In this document: one piece after another, positions 52,490-61,377 of the stretch
Position numbering within the stretch: the stretch's first letter is position 1
Layout: the number at the start of each line of letters is the position of its first letter
From: Paraburkholderia eburnea
Lineage (GTDB): Bacteria > Pseudomonadota > Gammaproteobacteria > Burkholderiales > Burkholderiaceae
Direction: 5' to 3'
DNA length: 64,000 nucleotides
Assembly (NCBI RefSeq): GCF_002917095.1
Contig: NZ_PQGA01000007.1
Location: 124,001-188,000, forward strand
The notes under the pieces: model-generated
Told to the model about the DNA's origin: nothing
The model's input: the letters and a program-made list of their open reading frames with translations, nothing else
The model's database searches: none
Made by a program: the position numbers and the translations under genes

Positions 52490-52786
52490 TTATTTCCCCT
52501 TGCAGGCGAACACGAGCGTGAAGGTATCGCCGGTCGTCGTCGTGTCGACGGTGTCATAACCCGCCTCCGCGCAGCGCACACGCGCCTGCTGCACGCACGA
52601 ATCGCGGTCGCCGGCCGCCGGGCACTGCACCTGGATCGTGGGACGGCCATCGGAGAGGAACAGCGGCGGACCGCTGCTGCAAGCGGACAGCGCCGCGAGC
52701 AATGCGCAGGCACCCGCCGCGAACGGCAGCCTGCGAAGAGAAGACCAGGAAGACACGGTAGACGGCAGCGAAGCAAAACGAGTCAT
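52490..52786 (-). CDS. Small lipoprotein
   Basis: The 98-aa product has a lipoprotein signal: hydrophobic AAGACALLAALSAC with the lipobox LSAC, then a short linker. The mature part (IQVQCPAAGDRDSCVQQARV and CAEAGYDTVDTTTTGD) holds several cysteines that may form disulfides. It is convergent with the LuxR-type gene. An earlier ATG (52834) would put a charged stretch in front of the signal, so I use 52786. The role is unknown. Confidence 0.7.
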   Translation of the reverse strand: MTRFASLPSTVSSWSSLRRLPFAAGACALLAALSACSSGPPLFLSDGRPTIQVQCPAAGDRDSCVQQARVRCAEAGYDTVDTTTTGDTFTLVFACKGK

Positions 52787-52892
52787 GGAGTACCCCGGGG
52801 GCGTTCTAGTTTTTCGACGTTGCGATTGTGCCACGCCGCGTGACGCCTGAGCGCCATGCGGCCAGCATTGGCGCCCTCTGCAGCCGATGTCT

Positions 52893-53447
52893 TCAGCGCG
52901 ACGGCGGCAGCGTTTTGTAAGGCGGCGGCGCGTGCGGGTCGACGCTCACGCGCACGAACACCTGCTCGACATCGGCGATAGCGCTCAGCCGCCGCTCCAG
53001 CGCCGCGCGGTCGAATTGCGCGCCAGCACACCCCTCCGCATAAACAAAGCGCCGTTGCACCGTGATCCACAGACTCGTACCGGCGAGACTCGCATCGTCC
53101 TTGAACTGCGTGCGGATCGCCTGGGCGATGTCGGCATCGTAGAGATAGGAATTCGGCTTCGAGCACTGGTGCGCGAGCCAGCAGGTCGTGCCGCGCTCGA
53201 CGCGGTAGTGAGCGTCATCGTCGGCTTCGGCCTTCGTCATGCGCGGGCCGAGCGGTTGCGCACACGCGCCCGGCGCGCTCGACAGCGCGAAAAACGGGTC
53301 GTTGTACCAGTTGCGGATTTCGTTCGGGTCGACGGTCGTCGACTGCGCCATCGCCACGGCGGAAAACGTCACAAAAATCGCCACGCCGAGCGTCACGGCA
53401 CGACACGTCCGCGCCATTCGGCCCCGCACCGCCCTGTGTTTGCGCAT
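52893..53447 (-). CDS. Secreted protein with BON-like domain
   Basis: The 184-aa protein starts with a signal peptide (AVTLGVAIFVTFSAVAMA-Q). Its C-terminal half resembles a BON domain: YDADIAQAIRTQFKDDASLA, GTSLWITVQRRFVYAEGC and RLSAIADVEQVFVRVSVD. BON domains bind membranes or periplasmic ligands. I start at 53447 because GGGGAGG precedes this ATG. It lies beside the lipoprotein gene on the same strand. Confidence 0.72.
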   Translation of the reverse strand: MRKHRAVRGRMARTCRAVTLGVAIFVTFSAVAMAQSTTVDPNEIRNWYNDPFFALSSAPGACAQPLGPRMTKAEADDDAHYRVERGTTCWLAHQCSKPNSYLYDADIAQAIRTQFKDDASLAGTSLWITVQRRFVYAEGCAGAQFDRAALERRLSAIADVEQVFVRVSVDPHAPPPYKTLPPSR

Positions 53448-53639
53448 GGCAGCCTCCCCGAATGCCGATCCCGTCAAGATAGGACCGCACCGCGCGCGCC
53501 GCAATAGCGAGCATTCCTGAACCTTTCGGTACAATCGCTGCGGCGCACCATAGGTCGAACGTGGGCCACGCAGTACAAAAAGAAGGCGCAATTCATAAGT
53601 GCATCGACGAAGTGCAACACGCCCCAAGCAGGAGACTCC

Positions 53640-55040
53640 ATGTCGTTCATCATCGTTCTAGCCGCTCTAGCGTTTCTCATGCTTGCCGCCTATCGCGGCT
53701 ACAGCGTGATTCTGTTCGCTCCCGTGGCGGCGCTCGCCGCCGTCCTGCTCACCGATCCCGCCGCCGTCGCGCCCGTTTTTTCCGGCATTTTCATGGAAAA
53801 GATGGTGGGCTTCGTCAAGCTCTACTTCCCCGTGTTCCTGCTCGGCGCCGTGTTTGGCAAGGTCATCGAACTATCGGGCTTCTCTGAAGCGATCGTCGCC
53901 GCCGCGATCCGCTATATCGGCAGCTCGCGGGCCAATGCCGTGATCGTGGCCGTGTGTGCGTTGCTGACTTACGGCGGCGTTTCGCTGTTCGTGGTGGTGT
54001 TCGCGGTCTATCCGTTCGCCGCCGAACTCTATCGCCAGAGCGACATCCCCAAGCGCCTGATGCCCGGCGCGATCGCGCTCGGCGCGTTCTCGTTCACGAT
54101 GGATTCGCTGCCCGGCACGCCGCAAATCCAGAACATCATCCCGACGACCTTCTTCAAGACCACCGCCTGGGCCGCGCCCGTGCTCGGCGTGATCGGCTCG
54201 CTCTTCATCATCGTCGTGGGCCTCACCTACCTCGAATGGCGCCGCCGCAGCGCGATGGCGAAGGGCGAAGGCTACGGCACCTCGCTCGTGAACGAACCCG
54301 AGCACGTCAAGACCGATCATCTGCCCAATCCGCTGCTGGCCATCACGCCGCTCGTGCTGGTGGGCGTGGCGAACTTCTTCCTCACGCGCTGGATTCCGCA
54401 GTGGTACGGCGACACCTACACCGTCACGCCCGACGTGCTGCCCGGCATCCACACGCCCGTGACCACCACGGTCAAACAGGTCGTGGCGATCTGGTCGGTC
54501 GAGGGCGCGTTGCTGCTCGGCATCGTGTTCGTGGTGATCACTGCGTTCTCGCGTGTGAAGGAGCGCTTCGCCACAGGCACGAAGACCGCTGTCGCGGGCG
54601 CGCTGCTGGCATCGCTCAATACGGCTTCGGAATATGGCTTCGGCGGCGTGATCGCGGCGCTGCCCGGTTTTATCGTGGTGAGCAACGCGCTCAAGGCAAT
54701 TCCGAATCCGCTGGTGAATGCCGCGGTTTCGGTGAGCGCGCTTGCCGGGATTACGGGATCGGCATCGGGCGGCATGAGTATCGCGCTGGCTGCAATGTCC
54801 GATACGTTCATCAAGGGCGCGCAAGCCGCGCATATTCCGCTCGACGTGCTGCATCGCGTGGTGGCCATGGCCAGCGGCGGCATGGATACGCTGCCGCATA
54901 ACGGCGCGGTGATTACGCTGCTGGCTGTGACCGGACTGACGCACCGCGAGTCTTACCGCGACATTTTTGCTGTCACGGTGATCAAGACGTTGGCGGTGTT
55001 TTTTGTGATTGCGGTTTTTTATACGACCGGGTTGGTTTGA
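53640..55040 (+). CDS. GntP-family permease
   Basis: The 466-aa integral membrane protein has about twelve hydrophobic segments of the GntP (gluconate:H+) family: VVFAVYPFAAELYRQ, PGAIALGAFSFTMDSLPGTP, QIQNIIPTTFF and the C-terminal GITGSASGGMSIALAAMSDT. GntP proteins import gluconate, lactate or hydroxyacids. GGAGACTCC precedes the ATG. No catabolic gene is next to it, so the substrate cannot be assigned. Its 3' end lies 30 bp before the left repeat of the inserted cassette. Confidence 0.9.
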   Translation: MSFIIVLAALAFLMLAAYRGYSVILFAPVAALAAVLLTDPAAVAPVFSGIFMEKMVGFVKLYFPVFLLGAVFGKVIELSGFSEAIVAAAIRYIGSSRANAVIVAVCALLTYGGVSLFVVVFAVYPFAAELYRQSDIPKRLMPGAIALGAFSFTMDSLPGTPQIQNIIPTTFFKTTAWAAPVLGVIGSLFIIVVGLTYLEWRRRSAMAKGEGYGTSLVNEPEHVKTDHLPNPLLAITPLVLVGVANFFLTRWIPQWYGDTYTVTPDVLPGIHTPVTTTVKQVVAIWSVEGALLLGIVFVVITAFSRVKERFATGTKTAVAGALLASLNTASEYGFGGVIAALPGFIVVSNALKAIPNPLVNAAVSVSALAGITGSASGGMSIALAAMSDTFIKGAQAAHIPLDVLHRVVAMASGGMDTLPHNGAVITLLAVTGLTHRESYRDIFAVTVIKTLAVFFVIAVFYTTGLV

Positions 55041-55488
55041 GGTCGGTGGGTGGGGCCGTGAGCCGTTCTGGAACAACAAAAGTTTGTCATTGTCGGACAA
55101 ACTATGTTGTCAAATCCGCCCACGAAATGTGACAACACCCGCTACATCGCCAGATTTTCCGGCCAGCCTCGGTTACAACTTTTGCGGGCGTTCGGCGCAA
55201 CGAGTTTGAATGCGTTGAGCAAGTTGACAGAGTCGAACGACGCCTCAGGTGAATGGCTTCATTCGGCTCTCATCACCGTGGCGGAATCCCTCTCCCGCCA
55301 CGGTGGCTAGCCGTTTGAAATCTCGATGCCAAGGGCAGCAAGCACGGCGAAACATCGTCTTGCTCGCTGCCACAACGTCGCCATTGTTTAGCGGACGTTG
55401 CTTAACTTTTCGCTTCAGGGCATTGACGAATTGTCCGTTTCTTTGCCTGATTTTTCATTAGCTGTGGGAAACCTAAGACGTCAAATTC
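55041..55488. other. Leader of the cassette gene
   Basis: This 448-bp stretch holds the left terminal repeat and subterminal repeats, then AT-rich sequence before the ATG at 55489. No gene is supported. A T-rich stretch near 55430-55460 may be part of the promoter. Confidence 0.4.
55070..55096 (+). repeat. Left terminal inverted repeat
   Basis: Starts GGAACAACAAAAGTTTG and ends ATTGTCGG. The motif TTGTC or GACAA occurs five times between 55085 and 55140, as expected for several transposase-binding sites near one end. Ends of this TGTCA type are typical of Tn7/Tn402-like elements. Confidence 0.7.
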
Positions 55489-58164
55489 ATGGACTCAAAT
55501 CGCCTCGTCACACTTTCCGGCTTGCTGGAAAAGCACGCGCAACCAGATCCCGAAGGCGGCATTGAATGTAGTGCCGACGCCTGCCTGCTAAGCCAACAAT
55601 ACGAAGATGCTTTGTCGGGCTACTATGGGCTCGACATGGATGTGCCCCGTATTGCAACGAAGGCGTCATACTGCGAAATGATGCTCGGCCGCGCCGATGA
55701 TGCAAGAACACGCCTTACTGCACTCATCGAAGACCTTGAGCCGGATGGCATTGGATTATTGTGTCAGATGATCCGCCATGTGTCTGATTATAAGGAGAGG
55801 CAGGCGCAGAGAGAGGCCGTTTGGCCGCACCTGCGGTATGCGATTGCGGGCGACAGCGTTCCAATGATTACTGCCACTGCCAGGACGCGAGACTGGTGGC
55901 CAGCTGACGCAGACGATACAGACCAACGATATCGTGATATCAAACGGCTCTTCTCGCTTCACCCCGACAGCGACGAATTGCGCCTAGCCCTGCACGTTGA
56001 GATTCAACGAAATGGCGGCACACCGGCCGAACAGCTCGCACTTCTTCGAGAGAGCCGACCCGGGGTGCGGATCTCGCGGCATGTATGGCAGCAAGCCATA
56101 GTGGCGTACGCGACAAATGAACTCGATGAAGCGCTTTCGCTGTTGGAGGAGGTTCAAAAACGTGAGTTAGGCAGTGAAGAGCCGAATCAACATCTGCTTT
56201 TCACGGTCCGGCTTGCGATGTGCGAAATCTCGGCAAACAACAATCATTCGCAAGCGTTTGCCGACTTCGATGCGTTGATCGTTGACACCAAGCTCCACGC
56301 AGAAGATCGCGTGACGGCTGTGCGAGTCGCCTTGGCGGTGGCTTGCCGCTTAGCGACAAATCGAGTTCCCAACCTCGCGACAATCTACCTGTCGGCACTT
56401 GAGGCATGTGACTCAAAGATTGACTTGGCAAGCGGACAACTTTCGGATGACCCGAATCCTGTATTCGGAGCTGATTGGGATACCTATGGCGACCCTTGGC
56501 CGTTCCCGGATCTACAGCCGTGGAAGGAACTGCTGACGAATCACGTTGGCGAACGTGAGGCAGTCTACTTTCGCGCAGCGTTTGTCACCAATGGGATGGA
56601 CCTTCTTGAAGAAGATCAACCGGCGGCGTGGTGGGAAAGCCTTTCGCATGCGCTCGGGAGCATCGCCGGTTACGAATCGGACTTCAACGGCGCCCTGCTC
56701 TCGCTTCATGCCGCGATTGTGTCGCATCGGCAACGCCCCAGTTGGTCAACGGTCGGTCGCGACTGGATGACTTCCGAATGGCTCGTATGTGAGGCTGGTC
56801 TTAATTTCAGCCACGGCGGGCTTAAACTGGCTGCTGCCAGTCGGAACAAGACGGCACTTCGCTCCTTTGCGAAGGCAGCCGAGAAGCAGTTGCAAACTTA
56901 CCTCCCCGCGCCAGAGTTGGCTTACGATCGGACTGAGGAATTGATACAAGCGTTGGCGGATAAAGAATTAGGCGCAGAGATCTACCAATTGTTGAGGACA
57001 GCTTCCGAGGGCGACGACCGGCCCAGCGTCCAGTTCCGCTTCGGGTTTTGGGCTCACACGACAAAACATAGCGAACAAGCCAAGACCGCGTACGCCCGCA
57101 CTTTGAAGAAGGAACCCGAAAATTTTGGGGCGATTTACAACTCCTTGATCTTATGCAAATCGCACGAAGACGCTCTGCGCCTCTTGGAACTGGAGAAATT
57201 CGCCATTCAGTACCCTGACACGGACGCGGAGAAGAAGCAACGTCTTCTCGACCAGGTCAGTCAAGCCAAAGAGCGTTGCCGTGACCACGAAGGGGAAAAG
57301 CGAGAAATCGTTCGCACCGAACTCGCTAACCAGCCAACGCTCCGAAGCACCCCCGTCAAGTTAGAGGAAGTCTCGCTGCGCGGGGCAATCGCGCTGCTCG
57401 CTTTATTCCGTTGTGCGAAAGCAGAACCAGGAGACGACCGGCTGCCGCCGTTCGACAAATCCGATGTCAGTTTTTCACCTGCAAATAGCTGCCGACGTGG
57501 CATTTTCGACCTGATTGAAGTCGGCCTTCTCGCTGCTGATCCGAACAGCAGCGTCGACGCTTTCTCAGTTTCCAACGGAAAAATTGACGGCTGGTACCTT
57601 GGTAGCATCCACTGGCGCCTATCTCCGGTTGCAGGCGAACTTGTCGAAGAGCTTCGAAATATCAACGGAAAAATCCCCGAGTTCTGGCGGCGCGACGTCG
57701 AACCCATCGCGCTTGAGCTTGCGCGTGGGGAGTTAACCGAATATATCTGCCATCTTTCAGATGAGCGCAGTTGGCCCGCGCCAGAAAACACCGAAGAGGT
57801 AGCGGACCTCGTACGCATACTTGCGAACGAAGTTCCCATCTCTCAGGCATTTTATCTGACGTACCTCGGCGCGATGTCGGCAAGTGACTACAAAGCCAAG
57901 TATCGCGTTGGCGGCCAGCGCGCCGCCGACATGCTTATCAAGCGGACAGGCCAGCGCCTAGAGTGGCTTCGCGAAGGGCGGCTTGCGCCTAGAGTCTACG
58001 ATCGCCCATGGAGATTGCCTCGCTCGGCGATCAGTTATGCTCTCTGGGGAACGGTCTTAAACAAGGGCGACATGGGCTTTGGTCACCGTATCAGTGACGC
58101 GCTTGGAGATCTGGGCCCTGACCATCCCCGCCCGTCGCAGTCGCCAGAAGATGAACACCCATGA
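55489..58164 (+). CDS. 891-aa TPR-like protein of unknown function
   Basis: The protein is long, soluble and largely alpha-helical, with repeated two-helix units (ADACLLSQQYEDALSGYYGL, KAGYARTLKKEPENFGAIYN-like) over the first 600 residues, as in TPR proteins. The C-terminal 250 residues (GWYLGSIHWRLSPVAGELVE, ISQAFYLTYLGAMSASDY) are an unrecognised globular part. It lacks signal peptide and membrane helices. Codon use and GC content differ from its neighbours. It is the only gene of a cassette with terminal repeats. Such single large TPR-like proteins in mobile cassettes are often defence proteins, but no known catalytic motif is seen. Confidence 0.7.
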   Translation: MDSNRLVTLSGLLEKHAQPDPEGGIECSADACLLSQQYEDALSGYYGLDMDVPRIATKASYCEMMLGRADDARTRLTALIEDLEPDGIGLLCQMIRHVSDYKERQAQREAVWPHLRYAIAGDSVPMITATARTRDWWPADADDTDQRYRDIKRLFSLHPDSDELRLALHVEIQRNGGTPAEQLALLRESRPGVRISRHVWQQAIVAYATNELDEALSLLEEVQKRELGSEEPNQHLLFTVRLAMCEISANNNHSQAFADFDALIVDTKLHAEDRVTAVRVALAVACRLATNRVPNLATIYLSALEACDSKIDLASGQLSDDPNPVFGADWDTYGDPWPFPDLQPWKELLTNHVGEREAVYFRAAFVTNGMDLLEEDQPAAWWESLSHALGSIAGYESDFNGALLSLHAAIVSHRQRPSWSTVGRDWMTSEWLVCEAGLNFSHGGLKLAAASRNKTALRSFAKAAEKQLQTYLPAPELAYDRTEELIQALADKELGAEIYQLLRTASEGDDRPSVQFRFGFWAHTTKHSEQAKTAYARTLKKEPENFGAIYNSLILCKSHEDALRLLELEKFAIQYPDTDAEKKQRLLDQVSQAKERCRDHEGEKREIVRTELANQPTLRSTPVKLEEVSLRGAIALLALFRCAKAEPGDDRLPPFDKSDVSFSPANSCRRGIFDLIEVGLLAADPNSSVDAFSVSNGKIDGWYLGSIHWRLSPVAGELVEELRNINGKIPEFWRRDVEPIALELARGELTEYICHLSDERSWPAPENTEEVADLVRILANEVPISQAFYLTYLGAMSASDYKAKYRVGGQRAADMLIKRTGQRLEWLREGRLAPRVYDRPWRLPRSAISYALWGTVLNKGDMGFGHRISDALGDLGPDHPRPSQSPEDEHP

Positions 58165-58515
58165 TCGCCGAGTTTTGCTGCGCTCAGAGCACGCCACCTC
58201 GCCAGGCAACTTGGCGAGATAAAGTGAAGACTGAGTGCATGCCAACAGCACCTTGGTCGCTCGTTCGAAGCCACATGCGGGCTTCAGGGGGAGAGCGGTA
58301 GGTACGCAGGCGCCTCTTCGGGTGGAACGTCCCTATAGAGCGCCGCCTGACTTCCAAATTCCCGCCAAAGTCAGTGCCCGAAATCGGAAATGCGCCAGAC
58401 TTCCCGTTGCGCGGATTGGCTCTATGTTAGGAATCGGGGCCCAAAACTTAAGAAAAATGCCAAACATCCCGCCCCGACAATGTCAAACTTAAGTTGTTTC
58501 AGCAAGCCGCTACGC
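58165..58515. other. 3' non-coding part of the cassette
   Basis: No gene is supported here. It contains the right terminal repeat (58474-58500) and short frames without ribosome binding sites. The last 15 bp are the flanking DNA ahead of the dihydroxyacetone kinase stop codon. Confidence 0.4.
58474..58500 (-). repeat. Right terminal inverted repeat
   Basis: The reverse complement starts GAAACAACTTAAGTTTG and ends ATTGTCGG. It matches the left repeat at 23 of 27 bases; mismatches are at positions 2, 9, 10 and 18. It lies exactly where the GC-rich core resumes. Confidence 0.7.
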
Positions 58516-60234
58516 TCACGGCTTTCCCGCCACATGCGGCGTAAGCGCCCCCAACCAGCACGCCACCGCCACCGCGCCGCCATCGGGCGCCCCAATCGCG
58601 CGCTTGCCCAGATAGCTCGCGCGCCCCGCACGCGGATGCATATGCGCCGTGGCCTGCGCGCCCTGTTCGGCCGCCAAAACGGCGGCACCCCACGCCTGCT
58701 GCACCGCCTGCCCCTTCTTCAGCGCATCTTCGAACGCCTCGACCGCCGGTGTCAACGCGTCGAGCATCGTGCGATCGCCAGCCTTCGCGCCGCCCAGTTC
58801 GCTGATCGCCTCGATCGCCGCGCGCCATGCGCGCGCCCATTGCTGCGGGGTCGGCTCGGGCGTATCGGCGAGCACCCGCGAAGCGCGCAGTAGCGCCGTG
58901 GCGTAGAACGGCCCCGAACTTCCCGCGATGGCGCGACGCAAACTCGCGCCCAATGCGCCCAGCGCTTGCGGCGCAGCGCCAAGCGCGTCCACCGGCAGCG
59001 CGGCAGCCGCATCGGCGGCACGATGCATGCTCGCGCCGAGATCGCCGTCGCCCGCCAGCGCATCAAGCTCAGTCAAGCGCGCCTCGTTCTGCACCAACGC
59101 CTGCGCAACCGCATCCAAGGCAGCTTTGGCCCGAGCCGCCCACGCGGCGCGCGAAGCATCCAACGGCTTTGCTATGGAATCCTCATGAACAGCATGAGAC
59201 ACCACCTCCAGACGGATGGTCGGATTGATGCGGCCTTTGCCTGGCCATGCGTGGGCTTCGGTCGCCGCGTCGAGCAGCGCGAGCCTGCTGTCGTCGACAC
59301 GCATCAGCGAAATCGAACAACCCGGCATATTGAGCGCCGATAGCAGCGTCCCCACCCACGCGCGCTCGACACGCACCTCACGACGCCGCAGGCTGGCATA
59401 AGCCGCGCGCAGCACGATATCGAGTTCCATCTGCGGCGTTGCGCCCAGACCGTTGACGAGCAGCACCACGCGCTCGCCGCGTTTGATGGCGAGGTCTTCG
59501 AGAATATTCACGAGCAGCGCTTCGGTCAGCGCGTCGGCGGGCAGAGGCGCGCTGCGCTCCACGCCTTTTTCACCGTGAATCCCGAGGCCGAGTTCGATCT
59601 CGTCGTCGGCGAGCGTGAAGCTCGATTGCGCCACGCCCGGCAGCGTGCAGCCGTCGAGCGCCACGCCCATCGTGCCCAGGTTCGCCGCCGCATCGCGCGC
59701 CGTCGCCGCCACCACGTCGAGCGCCGCGCCGCGTGCGGCCGCCGCGCCCGCGGTCTTGTGGATCAGCACGGTCCCCGCGATACCGCGCCGCTGATGCTTT
59801 TCGGCGTGAGCGCGTAGCGCGACGTCGTCGGCCACGGTCACGACTTCGACCGGGATGCCTTCGGCGCGCGCGAGTTCAGCGGCAAGACCGAAGTTGAGGC
59901 GGTCGCCCGTGTAGTTCTTGACGATCAGGAGCGCGCCCCGGGGTCCCGCCGTCGCGCGGATCGCCGCAAGCACGGCGTCGGTCGGCGGCGAGGTGAATAC
60001 TTCGCCGCACACGGCCGCGCTCAACATGCCCGCGCCCACGTAGCCGCCGTGCGCCGGTTCGTGGCCACTGCCGCCGCCCGAGATCAGCGCTACCGCACGC
60101 GCTTTCGGCTCGGGAATATCGCGGCGCACGAGCACGTTTTCATCGCCCAGGATGACGATATGAGGGGCTTGCAGCGCAATGCCTTCGAGCATTTCGCGCA
60201 CGACGTCGGACGGTTGATTGACCAGTTTCTTCAT
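58516..60234 (-). CDS. Fused dihydroxyacetone kinase (DhaK-DhaL)
   Basis: The 572-aa protein joins DhaK and DhaL. DhaK (1-330) has ALISGGGSGHEPAHGGYVGA with the substrate-binding His, VCGEVFTSPPTDAVLAAIRA, LIVKNYTGDRLNFGLAAELA and LALLDAATEAHAWPGKG near its end. DhaL (about 360-572) has LTELDALAGDGDLGASMHRA with the Mg-ATP Asp residues and LGGAKAGDRTMLDALTPAVE. It phosphorylates dihydroxyacetone using ATP (not PEP). Length is normal. It follows the mhp genes on the same strand. The cassette lies 15 bp after its stop. Confidence 0.95.
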   Translation of the reverse strand: MKKLVNQPSDVVREMLEGIALQAPHIVILGDENVLVRRDIPEPKARAVALISGGGSGHEPAHGGYVGAGMLSAAVCGEVFTSPPTDAVLAAIRATAGPRGALLIVKNYTGDRLNFGLAAELARAEGIPVEVVTVADDVALRAHAEKHQRRGIAGTVLIHKTAGAAAARGAALDVVAATARDAAANLGTMGVALDGCTLPGVAQSSFTLADDEIELGLGIHGEKGVERSAPLPADALTEALLVNILEDLAIKRGERVVLLVNGLGATPQMELDIVLRAAYASLRRREVRVERAWVGTLLSALNMPGCSISLMRVDDSRLALLDAATEAHAWPGKGRINPTIRLEVVSHAVHEDSIAKPLDASRAAWAARAKAALDAVAQALVQNEARLTELDALAGDGDLGASMHRAADAAAALPVDALGAAPQALGALGASLRRAIAGSSGPFYATALLRASRVLADTPEPTPQQWARAWRAAIEAISELGGAKAGDRTMLDALTPAVEAFEDALKKGQAVQQAWGAAVLAAEQGAQATAHMHPRAGRASYLGKRAIGAPDGGAVAVACWLGALTPHVAGKP

Positions 60235-60410
60235 GACGTTCCCGATGAATACGGTTGGACATGCCGGCCATCAAGCGCACACATGCGGTGTCATTGCGCG
60301 CCAGTGGCTGCGCCCAGTGTACGCCGCTCGCCCCTGGCGGCGCGCGGTGGCGCTCACTTGCTGCTCAGCTACCGCTCACTCACGCGCGCCGTTACGACCT
60401 CAAAACCGCC

Positions 60411-61295
60411 TCAATGACGCAGGAAATCCAGCACCATCCGATTGAACGCATCCGCATGTTCCCACTGCGCCCAGTGGCCGCAACGGTTGAACACGTGCAA
60501 TTGCGCGTTCTGCATGCCCGCGAGCAGACGCAGACCGATATCCATCGGCACGAAGCGATCGTCGCGCCCCCAGATCACAAGCGCGGGTGCGGCGATCTCG
60601 CCAAGGCGCGGACCGTAATCGGTGAATTGCTTCGGATTCGCCGCGAGGCTCTTCACGAAGTTCTCAAGGTGATCGCGACGCGCAAGCATATTGTCGAGCC
60701 GCGCCTGCATGAGTTCGTCGGTCAGCGCGCTCGCGTCATAAACGAACACGTTCATCATGCGCTTGAGGTTATCGATGCTGGGCTCGCGGTAAAGCCCTTG
60801 TAGCAGCTTGATGCCTTCGGTAGGCATCGGCGCGAAGCTGCTCGGGCCGCCGGTGCCGCCGCCCATCAGCACAAGCTTGCCGACACGCTGCGGATTGGCG
60901 AGCGCGAACGCCACCGCGCTATGCCCGCCCATCGAGTTGCCGAGGATATGCACGCGCTCGATGTCGAGCACATCGAGCAGCCCCTTGAGCACACGGCCAT
61001 TCAATTCGGAACGCGACGTCGTGCAGACGATCGGATCGCTCTTGCTCCAGCCCGGGCAATCCATCAGGATCACGCGATAGCCCGCCGCAACGAGCGGCTC
61101 GACATTGCGGTTGAAGTTGGCCCAGCCGCTCGCGCCCGGCCCCGAGCCGTGCAGCATCACGACGGTTTCGCCGTTTGCATGGGCCGCGCCCGCGCCCGTA
61201 TCGTTGTAGTGAATCTGCAGTTCGAGTTCGCCGTCTTTCACGCGAGCGAACTGGCTCGTGGAGGCTTCCGTGATCGTGTGTGCCGTCGCAGTCAT
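60411..61295 (-). CDS. mhpC: Meta-cleavage product hydrolase (MhpC-type)
   Basis: The 294-aa protein is an alpha/beta-hydrolase of the C-C bond hydrolase group. It has [20 protein letters not shown] (oxyanion), [20 protein letters not shown] with the nucleophile Ser, [20 protein letters not shown] with the Asp, and [20 protein letters not shown] with the His. MhpC-type enzymes hydrolyse 2-hydroxy-6-ketonona-2,4-dienedioate. The mhpE and mhpF genes upstream confirm the pathway. The ring-cleavage gene is outside the window. Confidence 0.92.
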   Translation of the reverse strand: MTATAHTITEASTSQFARVKDGELELQIHYNDTGAGAAHANGETVVMLHGSGPGASGWANFNRNVEPLVAAGYRVILMDCPGWSKSDPIVCTTSRSELNGRVLKGLLDVLDIERVHILGNSMGGHSAVAFALANPQRVGKLVLMGGGTGGPSSFAPMPTEGIKLLQGLYREPSIDNLKRMMNVFVYDASALTDELMQARLDNMLARRDHLENFVKSLAANPKQFTDYGPRLGEIAAPALVIWGRDDRFVPMDIGLRLLAGMQNAQLHVFNRCGHWAQWEHADAFNRMVLDFLRH

Positions 61296-61377
61296 GATGA
61301 TGTCCTTGCAGTCAATCTGCCAATAAGCCCGCTAATCCTTCATGAAGCAGGCGCTTGCCTGCTCCGCCAAAAAAACC

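Larger units (their letters stand above)
55070..58500. mobile_element. Transposase-free cassette with 27-bp terminal inverted repeats
   Basis: The 3.43-kb AT-richer insert is bounded by inverted repeats at 55070-55096 and 58474-58500 that match at 23 of 27 bases. It carries a single long gene (55489-58164) and no transposase, so it must have been moved in trans, or has lost its transposase. It sits between the GntP permease gene and the dihydroxyacetone kinase gene without breaking either; its right end is 15 bp from the kinase stop. No clear target duplication is visible. Confidence 0.65.

Noticed and set aside
55061..58510. Target-site duplication of the cassette
   Set aside because: Short similar strings such as AGCCG occur outside both ends, but not at equal distance, so no duplication can be claimed.
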